Source of the DNA: an uncultured Oscillospiraceae bacterium
GTDB taxonomy: Bacteria > Bacillota > Clostridia > Oscillospirales > Acutalibacteraceae
DNA length: 25,145 nucleotides
Direction of reading: 5' to 3'
Assembly: GCA_905192745.1 (NCBI GenBank)
Contig: CAJJLZ010000034.1
Location: 1 to 25,145, forward strand
Part shown: positions 7,954 to 16,414 of the stretch, piece after piece
Layout: the number at the start of each line of letters is the position of its first letter
How positions within the stretch are numbered: the stretch's first letter is position 1
Program-made: the position numbers and the translations under genes
Notes under the pieces: generated by a model
Told to the model about the DNA's origin: nothing
Seen by the model: the letters and a program-made list of their open reading frames with translations, nothing else
Database searches by the model: none

Positions 7954-8007
7954 GATATGACCGAAGGGAGAGAATGCTGGACGGCGTTCTCTCCCTTCAG
8001 TCATATC
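7954..8007. repeat. Long near-perfect hairpin between convergent genes
   Basis: GATATGACCGAAGGGAGAGAA-type arm (21 nt, 7954-7974) pairs with 7987-8007 at 20 of 21 positions (C7962 against A7999 is the mismatch), around a 12-base loop. There is no T-run on either side. It separates the stop of the M23 peptidase gene at 7929 from the stop of the convergent transferase gene at 8079. It may block read-through or be processed by RNase III. Confidence 0.7.
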
Positions 8008-8078
8008 ATCGGGTAAGCCATGGATTGCCTGCGTAAAAACGCGGCGCTTCCCTTTTTCCGCTTTTTTCCCGGTTTGTC

Positions 8079-8756
8079 TCAGCGCTTGGAAATCACCTCG
8101 CCCTGCCGCTTGTAGATGCTCCCGGCGGGCACATAGCCGCGCACCATGGACAGGGGGTAAATCTGGCTGCCGGGACCGATCACCGAACCGGGGTTCAGCA
8201 CCGAGCCGCATCCCACCTCGACGTTATCCCCCAGAATCGCGCCGAATTTTTTCAGGCCGGTCATCACCCGATCTCCATTGCAGGCGACCGTAACCAGCGT
8301 TTTATCGCTCTTCACGTTGGAGGTGATGGATCCCGCGCCCATATGCGCCTTATACCCGAGAATGGAGTCGCCGACATAATTGTAATGGGGCACCTGCACC
8401 TTATCGGACAGGATAACGTTTTTCAGTTCGGTGGAATTGCCGACCACCGCGCCCTCCCCTATGACGGCGCTGCCGCGGATAAAGGCGCAGTGCCGGATCT
8501 CCGCTCCCGCGCCGACGATCACGCCGTCCCCGATAAACGCGGAGGGAGCGACCGACGCGGTTTTATGAATCCATACCCCCGGGCGGGGAGAATCGTATTC
8601 CTCCGCCGGCAGGGTCGGACCGATTTTTTCAATGAATTCCCGGATACCGGCCAGCGCTTCCCACGGATACTCCGCCGACGCCAGCAGCGGCGCGGCAATG
8701 GTGCGGCCCGGCTCAAAGAGTGCGGACGGTGTTAAAACCTCGATCAATTCGCTCAT
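8079..8756 (-). CDS. Left-handed beta-helix acyl/nucleotidyl transferase-like protein (GlmU C-domain-like)
   Basis: A protein of 225 residues made largely of hexapeptide repeats typical of a left-handed parallel beta helix (for example AFIGDGVIVGAGAEI and AVIGEGAVVG). The stretch VPHYNYVGDSILG with GAGSITSNVK resembles the acetyltransferase domain of GlmU-like sugar nucleotide enzymes, including the HYNY-like active-site region. There is no N-terminal nucleotidyltransferase domain, only about 70 residues of helical lead-in. It may acylate a sugar nucleotide in the cytoplasm; the substrate cannot be told. The start is the ATG at 8756, with AAAGGGGA about 10 bases upstream. It diverges from the ABC transporter genes and looks monocistronic. 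Confidence 0.82.
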   Translation of the reverse strand: MSELIEVLTPSALFEPGRTIAAPLLASAEYPWEALAGIREFIEKIGPTLPAEEYDSPRPGVWIHKTASVAPSAFIGDGVIVGAGAEIRHCAFIRGSAVIGEGAVVGNSTELKNVILSDKVQVPHYNYVGDSILGYKAHMGAGSITSNVKSDKTLVTVACNGDRVMTGLKKFGAILGDNVEVGCGSVLNPGSVIGPGSQIYPLSMVRGYVPAGSIYKRQGEVISKR

Positions 8757-8940
8757 AGGACGAAAGTCCCCTTTCCATAAATTATCGGAGCGGCGGCCGC
8801 CCCGAACCGGCCCCCACAACGGCCGTCTTTTTCACTTTATCATGTTCCGGCAGAGAGCACAAGGGGGAATTCCGCAGGATAACCGTGGGAGCCGCGAATG
8901 CCGGCGGCAGGGTGTGTTTTCCCTTCTTTAAAAAGATTGA

Positions 8941-8969
8941 TTGTTTTACAACAGTATCTGTGATAAAAT
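8941..8969 (+). promoter_or_regulatory. Promoter of the NatA/NatB-type ABC transporter operon
   Basis: A -35 TTGTTT (8941-8946) and a -10 TAAAAT (8964-8969) are spaced by exactly 17 bases and lie 111 bases before the GTG at 9080. The leader of about 100 nt can form a hairpin (GCGGT at about 9003 with ACCGC at about 9022). Apart from this, 8757-9079 between the divergent genes holds no gene that I can see. Confidence 0.7.
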
Positions 8970-9079
8970 AACGATGCCAAAAAGCATAAAAGCTGTTTTC
9001 GGGCGGTATCCTGCTGCGCGGAACCGCACTTCTTTCCATTCTGTTCAACTGCCTGTAATTTAAAAAGGGAGGGGTTCGC

Positions 9080-10036
9080 GTGAAAAAACCACACACAAAG
9101 GAAGGCGGCCATACCGAGGCGTCCGCAACAGCGGCGGCGAACGGTTTATCTGTCCGGCACGTCAGCAAATCCTTCGGCGACAAAAAAGCGGTGGACGACC
9201 TGAGCTTCGCGATGACCGAACCGGGCGTTTTCGGTCTGATCGGCACCAACGGCGCGGGAAAGACCACCACCATCCGGATGATTCTCGGGGTAACGGACCG
9301 GGACGAGGGCGAGATCACCTGGAACGGCGGCCCCCTGAACCGGCGTACCGTGCGCTTCGGCTATATGCCGGAGGAACGCGGTATTTATCCGAAAATCAAG
9401 GTGTTTGACCAATTGGTGTATTTCGGCCGGCTGCGGGGAATGTCCCGCCGGGCGGCGGCCGACGCGGCCGACCGCTGGCTGAAGCGGCTGGAAATGACCG
9501 AATACCGGAACATGCCCGCCGAAAAGCTCTCCAAGGGCAACCAGCAAAAAATCCAGCTGATCGCCACCATCCTTCACGATCCGGAACTGGTCTTTCTGGA
9601 CGAGCCGTTCAGCGGATTGGACCCGATCAACGCCGACGTATTCAAAAGCGTGCTTGCCGAGCTGATCGCGGACGGGCGGTATATCGTGATGTCCAGTCAC
9701 CAGATGACCACGGTGGAGGAATACTGCCGCGATCTGGTCATCCTGACCCAGGGCCGCACCGTGCTGCAGGGGAACCTGCGGGAAATCAAAGCGGGCTACG
9801 GCCATACCAACCTGTCGGTGATCTGCGGGCAGGACGTGCTGCCGCTCGCGGAAAAACACGGGCTGCGGCTGCTGGAGAAAACGGCGGAGGGATACGAGTT
9901 CAAAATCAACGGGGACGAACCGGCCCATGCTTTTCTGTCCGATCTGGTAGCGGCGGGCGTGTATCCCGACCGGTTCGAAATCCGCGAACCCTCGCTGCAT
10001 GAAATTTTTGTGGAGAAAGTGGGGGCAGCACAATGA
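9080..10036 (+). CDS. ABC transporter ATP-binding protein (NatA-like)
   Basis: A 318-residue ATPase subunit. Walker A is GTNGAGKT (residues 55-62), the signature is LSKGNQQ (150-156), Walker B is VFLDEP (171-176) and the switch histidine is in SSHQ (H207). The Q-loop reads YMPEERGIYP, with Glu in place of Gln, as is usual in the NatA-like subgroup. A C-terminal extension (about 225-318) resembles DUF4162. It powers export through the membrane subunit encoded next, with which it overlaps by four bases (ATGA at 10033), a sign of translational coupling. The start is GTG at 9080, with GGGAGGGG 5 bases upstream. The founder NatAB exports sodium; the real substrate here is unknown. About 20 residues before the ATPase fold are extra and poorly conserved in appearance. 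Confidence 0.92.
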   Translation: MKKPHTKEGGHTEASATAAANGLSVRHVSKSFGDKKAVDDLSFAMTEPGVFGLIGTNGAGKTTTIRMILGVTDRDEGEITWNGGPLNRRTVRFGYMPEERGIYPKIKVFDQLVYFGRLRGMSRRAAADAADRWLKRLEMTEYRNMPAEKLSKGNQQKIQLIATILHDPELVFLDEPFSGLDPINADVFKSVLAELIADGRYIVMSSHQMTTVEEYCRDLVILTQGRTVLQGNLREIKAGYGHTNLSVICGQDVLPLAEKHGLRLLEKTAEGYEFKINGDEPAHAFLSDLVAAGVYPDRFEIREPSLHEIFVEKVGAAQ

Positions 10037-11289
10037 AAGACATCGGCATCGTGTTTCTGTTCACTCTAAAGGATAACGTCCGCAAAAAAGCGTTTATCCT
10101 CACCACCGTTCTGGTTCTCGTCCTTATCGTGGCCGCCTGCGCCATCCCCGCGCTCACGGGCGGCGGAGAAAACGACGCGGCCGCGCCGGGCGCGGCCGAT
10201 CCCTCCACGGTGGAAAAAACCTCCGCCTGTTACCTGATCGATGCGGGAAACCGCATTCCCGGCGCGAAGGAAGCGCTCGCCGCCGCCCTGCCCTCGGTGG
10301 AATTCCGGGACGGCGACGCCGCGTCGGCCGATCATTACCGGCAGGAGATTGAAAACGACAAAAGCCTCAGCATGATCGAGATTACCGCCGGGGAGGACGG
10401 CCTGCCCTATATCCGGCTGTACGCGTCGGATTTCATGAGCGGCCTCTCCTCCGCCACGGTATCGGAGACGCTCCGCGCCGCTTACGTCTCGGGCGCGCTG
10501 GCCGGAGCCGGCGTATCGGAGGATATCGCCCGGATCGCGCTGTCCGACCTGCCGCTGGAGCCGGTGACGGTCGGTAAGATGGACCTTTCCGGCTATCTGC
10601 TGGGGATCGTACTGGTGGCGATCATGTTCTTCGCGGTTTATTATTACGGCTACGGGGTGGCGATGTCGGTCGCCTCCGAAAAAACCTCCCGCGTGATGGA
10701 AACACTGGTCATCTCGGCCAAGCCGTCCCATATTCTGCTGGGGAAATGTCTGGCGATGGGCGCGCTGGGGCTGCTGCAGCTCTCCCTTTTCCTGATCGTG
10801 GGGGCGGCCTGCTTCCAGCTGATGGTACCCGCCGGATTTACTATCGGCGGGATGCCGCTCGCCCTGTCCTCCTTCACCCTCAGCTCCGGTCTGCTGATCC
10901 TGCTGTATTTTCTGCTGGGCTACGCGCTGTACGCCATGATTAATTCGGTTTGCGGCGCGACCGTCAGCCGGACGGAGGATCTCAATTCCGCCATGATGCC
11001 GGCGGTGCTGATTAGCCTCATTTCCTTCTATGCCGCCTATATGACGATGCTGATGCCGGACGGCGGGATGAAACGGATCATGACCTACATCCCCTTCACT
11101 TCCCCTTTCATTATGCCCTTCCGGCTGCTGAATGAAACGGTCGCGGCCGGCGATATTCTAATCTCGATCCTTCTCCTGCTGGTTGGGATTGTTCTGGTGG
11201 CCGCCGTATCGGTTCGGCTCTATTCCGCTTCGGTGCTGCATTACGGCTCCCGTCTGAAGCTGAAGGACCTCTTTACGCTGAAGGCATAG
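10033..11289 (+). CDS. ABC-2 type permease (NatB-like)
   Basis: The 418-residue membrane partner of the preceding ATPase. The first membrane segment (about residues 18-42, AFILTTVLVLVLIVAACAIP) is followed by a soluble domain of about 135 residues expected on the outside. Five further segments run from about residue 185 to 400, starting with SGYLLGIVLVAIMFFAVYYYGYG. The short motif SEKTSRVMETLVISAKPSHILLGK is the coupling helix region typical of NatB-like ABC2 membrane proteins. The gene starts within the stop of the ATPase gene and ends before a strong hairpin, so the operon has two genes. The product should sit in the cytoplasmic membrane as an exporter subunit; the substrate is not evident. 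Confidence 0.9.
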   Translation: MKDIGIVFLFTLKDNVRKKAFILTTVLVLVLIVAACAIPALTGGGENDAAAPGAADPSTVEKTSACYLIDAGNRIPGAKEALAAALPSVEFRDGDAASADHYRQEIENDKSLSMIEITAGEDGLPYIRLYASDFMSGLSSATVSETLRAAYVSGALAGAGVSEDIARIALSDLPLEPVTVGKMDLSGYLLGIVLVAIMFFAVYYYGYGVAMSVASEKTSRVMETLVISAKPSHILLGKCLAMGALGLLQLSLFLIVGAACFQLMVPAGFTIGGMPLALSSFTLSSGLLILLYFLLGYALYAMINSVCGATVSRTEDLNSAMMPAVLISLISFYAAYMTMLMPDGGMKRIMTYIPFTSPFIMPFRLLNETVAAGDILISILLLLVGIVLVAAVSVRLYSASVLHYGSRLKLKDLFTLKA

Positions 11290-11323
11290 AAGGCGTAGAA
11301 GGCGCAAACTTTTCTCAAAAGTC

Positions 11324-11364
11324 AAACGGCCGCCAGAAAGCTGGCGGCCGTTTGTCCTTTTAAG
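11324..11364. terminator. Terminator of the ABC transporter operon
   Basis: AAACGGCCGCCAG (11324-11336) pairs perfectly with 11341-11353 around the loop AAAG, followed by GTCCTTTT. The symmetry suggests it works in both directions. It is the last recognisable host feature before the mobile element. Confidence 0.88.
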
Positions 11365-11585
11365 GTACTATTTGCCCGAGTGTCTGTTTGCGGACTTGTT
11401 ATCCGCCAAAAGCGTAATTTTCCAACTCTACATCCCAAGACGAACTGCCGCGCTTCAATGACACCGTGAGCGTACATCCCATTGCTGCACTGGGGGCCGA
11501 CTTGACCGGTTTTGTCTCGTCAGCTCAACCGTAACACAGGCCGCTCCTATGGACAGACCACGTAAGGAAGTATTTTATGTAAGGT

Positions 11586-11623
11586 ACGGTGTAACCCCGT
11601 GAGGGGCTGCACCGTTTCCTTTT
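11586..11623. repeat. Hairpin beside the recombinase stop codon, near the element end
   Basis: ACGGTG (11586-11591) pairs with CACCGT (11610-11615), and inside it CCCC (11595-11598) pairs with GGGG (11603-11606). A T-rich stretch (TTTCCTTTT) follows on the + strand only. It begins 10 bases beyond the recombinase stop. It may serve as a terminator for transcripts entering the element from the left, or as part of the recombinase end site. Confidence 0.6.
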
Positions 11624-11624
11624 G

Positions 11625-13364
11625 CTATGCGGAAAGACGATATTCATCAGGATTTTTCCGTATATCTTCCATCATAGCAAGAAGTTCTTCGGCAGTAGGA
11701 ATTGAAATCATACCTACACCCGTAAAATAAATATCCACTTTTACATAGCAATGACCGCTGGATTTGTCGTTGTTGTGAACTTCAATGCGTTCAATCAGCT
11801 TATTCACAACAATCGGCGTTAATTCGGTTATATCGGTCATTTCTCTGAAGGTGCGAATTAAAAGCCTTGTATCAGCAGTTTTCTGTTCGGTGGACTGCAG
11901 CACTTTTTCACCATCGGAAATAATGGCAGTGAGTTCCTTCTGTTCTCGCTCGTAATTTTTCATCATCTTCTGAAAGAAATCGTCATTAACTCGACCGAGA
12001 ACATTATCCTCATATAGCTTCGCCATCAGCTTGTCCAATTCTCCTAAACGAACCTTACTGTCAGCAACTGTCTTTTTCAGCCTTTCAAACTCGGCTTTTT
12101 GCATTGCCTTGTTTTTCTTCGCTATCATATAAAGAAATATGCTTTCGTGACAGCGGACAAAGTCTGCCATACTGCTGACTGCTTCAAGCACAATCTTTTC
12201 AAGCGCCGCATTGCGAATATAGTGAATGGTACAGGTTCCTCTGCCGTCTTTATAATTGGCACAGCGGAAAAACTCTTGATTTGGCTTTAAGCTCTTTGCG
12301 GCACAGAAATGCAGTTTTGCTCCACAATCAGGACAGAACACCAAACCCGAAAACAAACTCGTTCTGCCCGTTGCAGTATTGCGGCGGCGATTGGAACGAA
12401 GCTCCTGAACTCTCAACCAGACTTCTTCGCTGATGATTGGATCCTGCATATTTGGGATTATCTGCTGTTGGTCAATGGGGTTATGAATAACCTTGTGAAC
12501 CTTATAGCTGACGGTAGTGCTTTTGAAATTGACGGCACAGCCCGTGTACTGTCTGTTTTCCAAAATGCCCACCACAGTTGCTTGATCCCAATTATACGGA
12601 TTAAGCGGCACTTTTTGTGAGTGCTTTCTTCCAACCGATTCATAATAGGCAGACGGCACTAACACACGCTCGTTCTCAAGTTGCCGTGCGATCTGTGACG
12701 GACCACGCCCTGCAAGGCATAGTTCGTATATCTTTCGCACGATTGCCGCCGCAGGTTCGTCAATCAGCCACTTTTCCCTGTCCTCTGCATCCCTTACATA
12801 ACCGTAAGGAACAGTAGAAGAAATGCGCTTGCCGTTATCTGCTTTAGATTGCCATACAGCACGGATTTTCTTGGAGGTCTGCGCTGCGTACCATTCGTTG
12901 AATATATTATAAAATGGGAGCATTTCCATACCTTCGCCCGTTGTGCTGTTCACATTTTCCTGAATGGAAATAAAGGTAACACCGAGCGACGGGTAAACTA
13001 TTTGGGTGAGTCTGCCTGCTTCCACCTGCTCACGACCAAAGCGGGACAGGTCTTTTACAATAATTCTGCAAATCTTACCTTCCTCTACCATCCTCTGCAT
13101 ACGGTTAAAATCGCTTCTGTCAAAGCTCGTGCCGGAGATTCCGTCATCCACGAAAAACATCGTATTTTTGTAGCCGTGTTTTTTACAGTAGCCAAGTAAA
13201 ATCTGCTTTTGATTGCTGATGCTGTTTGACTCGTCCTCTTTGCCTTTGCGCTTTTTGTCCTTGTCATCCTTAATATCCTCAACAGAAAGACGACAATAAA
13301 GGGCAGTAATCAGCTCGTCGTTTATATCTAAATTTTGTCCGTTAATATAATTTGCAGTTGTCAT
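11625..13364 (-). CDS. Large serine recombinase (TndX/TnpX-like integrase)
   Basis: A protein of about 579 residues. The N-terminal resolvase domain has the catalytic motif LYCRLSVED (Ser27), then VDDGISGTSFDR and IVKDLSRFGRE. A recombinase domain follows (PYGYVRDAEDRE through NRQYTGCAVNF). A zinc ribbon lies near residue 343 (CPDCGAKLHFC with CANYKDGRGTC), then a long coiled coil and a C-terminal DUF4368 (IPTAEELLAMM). Such enzymes excise and integrate transposons of the Tn4451/Tn5397 type through a circular intermediate. The start is the ATG at 13364, with AAAGGAG 9 bases upstream; the ATG at 13370 is only 3 bases from that site. It is the last gene of the leftward block and borders the host DNA. 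All key residues are intact, so it is probably active. Confidence 0.95.
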   Translation of the reverse strand: MTTANYINGQNLDINDELITALYCRLSVEDIKDDKDKKRKGKEDESNSISNQKQILLGYCKKHGYKNTMFFVDDGISGTSFDRSDFNRMQRMVEEGKICRIIVKDLSRFGREQVEAGRLTQIVYPSLGVTFISIQENVNSTTGEGMEMLPFYNIFNEWYAAQTSKKIRAVWQSKADNGKRISSTVPYGYVRDAEDREKWLIDEPAAAIVRKIYELCLAGRGPSQIARQLENERVLVPSAYYESVGRKHSQKVPLNPYNWDQATVVGILENRQYTGCAVNFKSTTVSYKVHKVIHNPIDQQQIIPNMQDPIISEEVWLRVQELRSNRRRNTATGRTSLFSGLVFCPDCGAKLHFCAAKSLKPNQEFFRCANYKDGRGTCTIHYIRNAALEKIVLEAVSSMADFVRCHESIFLYMIAKKNKAMQKAEFERLKKTVADSKVRLGELDKLMAKLYEDNVLGRVNDDFFQKMMKNYEREQKELTAIISDGEKVLQSTEQKTADTRLLIRTFREMTDITELTPIVVNKLIERIEVHNNDKSSGHCYVKVDIYFTGVGMISIPTAEELLAMMEDIRKNPDEYRLSA

Positions 13365-13451
13365 TTGCATAATCTCCTTTCCGACAACCGGACATTGCAA
13401 AAGGTAGTTATATTTTACAATGCCCGATCGTCTTTTTCCATTGTGTGAGCA

Positions 13452-13730
13452 TTACAATAAATGCTCGGATAATATCAGTTCCTTAAATTGCTCAAAAACG
13501 CACTCTCTGCCATTGGAATTGAAATGGGTGGACACCTCATAGGTCGTACCGCCGATTTTCATAGTAAAGGTATCTTCACCAAAACGGCGAACCTTACTGT
13601 AATCTAATACACACTCGTTACTGCGTGGTATCATATAATCCACGAGGCAGATAGGTTCGTTTTCATCTATGGGTTCAGGCGGAATTACGTACACCGCCTT
13701 TGTGTCAAACAATACTTCGGTATTCTTCAT
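13452..13730 (-). CDS. TnpW family transposon-encoded small protein
   Basis: A protein of about 92 residues whose middle, FTMKIGGTTYEVSTHFN, matches the pattern of the TnpW family (a short beta hairpin with GxTTYxVxxHF). The family is named from Tn4451-type transposons and has no established function. The start is the ATG at 13730 (MKNTEVLF), with AAGGTG 6 bases before it. An in-frame ATG at 13751 overlaps the end of the ParB gene and is an alternative that would add seven residues. It lies between ParB and the recombinase, as in related elements. A small inverted repeat GAGCATT/AATGCTC covers its stop codon. Confidence 0.8.
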   Translation of the reverse strand: MKNTEVLFDTKAVYVIPPEPIDENEPICLVDYMIPRSNECVLDYSKVRRFGEDTFTMKIGGTTYEVSTHFNSNGRECVFEQFKELILSEHLL

Positions 13731-13740
13731 ATTCTTCACC

Positions 13741-14610
13741 TTACCTTTCATCTCGCTCTCGCTGACGGATTAAAAACTTGCGGTAATGCTCGCAGGCTTT
13801 AAGCACAAAATCCTCCGTTTGCTTTGCGTTGGCGTTTGGAATAAATTTACGAATACGCTCCATCGGGAGCTTGAACATCTCTCGCTGATTTGCCTTTTCC
13901 TCCGACATAACCTCTGCAATATATTCAGGTGTTAAGCCTTCTGCTTGGCTCATTTTCTTAAAGCGGCAAGCCTGAGAAAGCGACGGGGTGCAATCGTTCA
14001 GTTCGATTTGCTCCAAAAGGTCATACTGCTCCTGCTCATTGAGAAAAGAAAGCTCAACGGCGGGAGTAAAGGATATACGCCCGTCATCTACATATTGCAG
14101 AATTTCGGGGATAAGGTTGGTTAAGCGGATATAGCGCTGAACAGTTTTATAACTATCTCCCATATCCGCACCTATTTGTGCGGTAGTCCGGTTATCATCG
14201 GACTTCGGGACAAGTTGTCCCGAAGTTAAATCTGTTCGCCAACCTTTATGGCTTAAAGCATCTGCCTTCATCTTGTAAGCAAACGCCTTTTCAGATGGCA
14301 GAATATGCTCACGGTGCAGATTGCTGTCCACAAGCAAAATAGCGGCGGCGTCACGGTCAATGGTATAAATTAAGGCAGAAACTTCGGTAAGTCCTGCCTT
14401 TTGCGCTGCATATAACCGTCTGTGTCCTGAGATGACTTCAAATTGGTCATCGGTGTTTTCAAGCGGTCTGACAATTATGGGTGAAACAATACCGTTTTGC
14501 TTTATGCTTTCGGTTAAGGCTTCCATTTCCTCATTGTCAATCACTTTATATGGGTGTCCCTCAAAGGGGTGTAAATTGCTGATAGCAATGATTTTCTTTG
14601 TGTTCTTCAT
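13741..14610 (-). CDS. ParB/RepB/Spo0J family partition protein
   Basis: A protein of 289 residues. The N-terminal ParB domain carries the nucleotide-binding motif GHRRLYAA (starting at residue 62), after the IVSPIIVRPL strand. A helix-turn-helix follows at about 141-163 (RTTAQIGADMGDSYKTVQRY). The C-terminal part is helical and unassigned. Chromosomal ParB proteins are CTP-dependent clamps that load at parS sites. In mobile elements, orphan ParB-like proteins often act as regulators or stabilise the excised circle; no ParA partner is seen here. The start ATG at 14610 overlaps the relaxase stop as ATGA, with AAGGA about 10 bases upstream. I found no parS-like site by eye. Confidence 0.92.
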   Translation of the reverse strand: MKNTKKIIAISNLHPFEGHPYKVIDNEEMEALTESIKQNGIVSPIIVRPLENTDDQFEVISGHRRLYAAQKAGLTEVSALIYTIDRDAAAILLVDSNLHREHILPSEKAFAYKMKADALSHKGWRTDLTSGQLVPKSDDNRTTAQIGADMGDSYKTVQRYIRLTNLIPEILQYVDDGRISFTPAVELSFLNEQEQYDLLEQIELNDCTPSLSQACRFKKMSQAEGLTPEYIAEVMSEEKANQREMFKLPMERIRKFIPNANAKQTEDFVLKACEHYRKFLIRQRERDER

Positions 14611-15983
14611 CGTTCATAATTCCTTTCTTTTTTCTTGATTAAATTGTTTCGTTTCATCTCGATATTGCGTTCCTGACTGAGAAGCTCCTGCATTTTGGGA
14701 ATACGCTCCTCAATGCGGCTTACAATGTTTTTCTGCTTTCGTAGGGGTGTGATTTGCTCGGTGATTTCTTTGGCTTTTGCCTTCAAAGCGGTATCTTCTT
14801 CGGGCGTTTTCGCTCGGCGTATCTTTAACCGCACCGCATATCGTTCCTGCTCCAATGCGGCGATTTGCGAAGAAAGATTGTCATTAAATGAAACAAGCCC
14901 CTCTAACGACTCGATGTTTCCGTCGCAAAGGAGCTTGTATTCTTCCAAGTATTTATCCAATTTTTCCACTTCGGCTCGCATCGTTGGGGATAGAGGTCGG
15001 CTGCGCTGCTGCTCAAAATTGTTGCCGGTGCATAGCTTCAACAGCTCGATAAATATCTCAAATAGTAGCTGTACCGTGTCCATTCGTTCCAACCGCCGCA
15101 ATTCATATTCCATAATGAGCAGCGGCGTCCGTTTATACTTCGGCGGCTGAATGGCATAAAGCTCCGGCTTGTACTGATTGGCAACCAAACGCTCACGCAT
15201 ATTCTCTCGACTGTATTTTTCTCCAAGACTGTCTATGCGGATAGGTCTTTTCCAGCCGTCAGCAATAACGGAGGGGTGTTCATAGCGAAAGTCCCGTTCA
15301 AAGCGGTAACCAAGGCATTTGAGGTAATACTCAAACTCTCGGAAGCTGCCGCATTTAGAAGCGGCTTCCTCCACATCCAGCCGCAGAACATCTCGGTGCG
15401 TCCTGCCGCCGCTTTTGTGAACCCAATATTCCTTCTTGCGGCTGCCTGAAAACCTGCTCGGCGGCAATACGCTCTTGTTCCGTTCCGCACAAACTCTGTC
15501 TGAGATTTCTCGGAGTTTGTAATGGTCGGAGATATGGTTTTCAAACTTTCTGCCTGTCTTAAAGGATACCGAGTTTACAACAATATGATTGTGAACGTTA
15601 TCGGTATTAAGATGGGTGGTAACGACAATTTCGTAATCGGCGCCCCACATACGCCTTGCCGTTTCCATACCGATTTGGTGTGCTTCTTCGGGTGTAACCT
15701 CGCCAGATACAAAACTCTGATACCCGTGATAAGCTACATTGCCACCCAGCTTACCGTACCGCAGTTTGGTTGCCATCATCTGCTCGTATGCTTTTTCGGT
15801 TAGGCAGTTAATTCCGGTAACATACATTTTGCGGTCGGTCTTGCTGTCGTTTTCGGCGTATTTCAAAGCGGCGGCAAGGTCAGCATCCAAAAATCTTTTG
15901 TCAGTGGTTTTGTTCGGATTATTCGCATAGGCAATCACTTCCTTGAGTCGGCTCTTTACAGGCCAGAATCCTGTTGTAGCCAT
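14607..15983 (-). CDS. Relaxase/mobilization nuclease (MobA/VirD2-like, MOBP type)
   Basis: A 458-residue DNA-nicking enzyme for conjugal mobilization. The metal-binding histidine motif is HLNTDNVHNH (H124, H131, H133). The N-terminal stretch VIAYANNPNKT supplies the likely catalytic tyrosine (Tyr19) of this family. The relaxase domain covers about residues 1-260; the rest is a charged, coiled-coil helical tail ending in a lysine-rich stretch. It cuts one strand at oriT and leads it into a recipient, using a type IV secretion machine that is not encoded in this window. The start ATG at 15983 lies inside the end of mobC, preceded by GGAGGAAATAGAAGA. The downstream ParB gene overlaps by four bases, so mobC, relaxase and parB look translationally coupled. 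Confidence 0.94.
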   Translation of the reverse strand: MATTGFWPVKSRLKEVIAYANNPNKTTDKRFLDADLAAALKYAENDSKTDRKMYVTGINCLTEKAYEQMMATKLRYGKLGGNVAYHGYQSFVSGEVTPEEAHQIGMETARRMWGADYEIVVTTHLNTDNVHNHIVVNSVSFKTGRKFENHISDHYKLREISDRVCAERNKSVLPPSRFSGSRKKEYWVHKSGGRTHRDVLRLDVEEAASKCGSFREFEYYLKCLGYRFERDFRYEHPSVIADGWKRPIRIDSLGEKYSRENMRERLVANQYKPELYAIQPPKYKRTPLLIMEYELRRLERMDTVQLLFEIFIELLKLCTGNNFEQQRSRPLSPTMRAEVEKLDKYLEEYKLLCDGNIESLEGLVSFNDNLSSQIAALEQERYAVRLKIRRAKTPEEDTALKAKAKEITEQITPLRKQKNIVSRIEERIPKMQELLSQERNIEMKRNNLIKKKERNYER

Positions 15984-16321
15984 TCTTCTATTTCCTCCGT
16001 TCTTTTCTGTATTTCCTCCGGTGTTTCTTTATACGGCAAAAGCAGCGTGGAATGAATATATTCCGTAAGCTCAACAAGCCTTGCTTCCGTTTCGGGCGTA
16101 ACCGTTTCTTTCAGCTCGTTGGTCGCATCGCAAAGCTTGCTGTAAAAACGATAAAAGGCATCGGGAAGAACCGTTCTCGGCTCATAACCTAATGCCCTTT
16201 GCACCATATATTCGCTGACAGAGAGATTGCATTTCGCCGCCAGCCTTTTGATTTTGTCCTTATCCTTCGGCTTTGCCCGTATCTCAATTCGGGAAAGCTT
16301 TTCTTTTGGGTTTCGGTTCAT
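15956..16321 (-). CDS. MobC-like mobilization accessory protein
   Basis: A protein of 121 residues with an N-terminal ribbon-helix-helix-like region (IEIRAKPKDKDKIKRLAAKC, then NLSVSEYMVQRALG) and a helical C-terminus. This is the layout of MobC relaxosome proteins, which bind near oriT and help the relaxase melt and nick the DNA. It overlaps the start of the relaxase gene by 28 bases, as is common for mobC-mobA pairs. The start ATG at 16321 is preceded by AAAGGA at 8 bases. A terminator for the upstream kinase gene sits in the short gap above it, and no clear promoter is visible there, so transcription may depend on read-through. Confidence 0.9.
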   Translation of the reverse strand: MNRNPKEKLSRIEIRAKPKDKDKIKRLAAKCNLSVSEYMVQRALGYEPRTVLPDAFYRFYSKLCDATNELKETVTPETEARLVELTEYIHSTLLLPYKETPEEIQKRTEEIEEWLQQDSGL

Positions 16322-16352
16322 AACATCAGTCCTTTCATTCTGAAAATGGATG

Positions 16353-16384
16353 CAAAAAAGCCGATGAGATCATTCCCATCGGCT
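16353..16384 (-). terminator. Rho-independent terminator after the HipA-like kinase gene
   Basis: On the minus strand AGCCGATG pairs with CATCGGCT (arms at 16377-16384 and 16359-16366) and is followed by TTTTTTT. It lies between the kinase stop at 16415 and mobC, separating the regulator-kinase pair from the mobilization genes. Confidence 0.88.
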
Positions 16385-16414
16385 CGGTTGCTGATATTTG
16401 GTTGTTACTCTGTT

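Noticed and set aside
9146..10033. Leftward ORF of 295 codons
   Set aside because: Antisense to the NatA-like ATPase with intact Walker motifs; no supporting start site.
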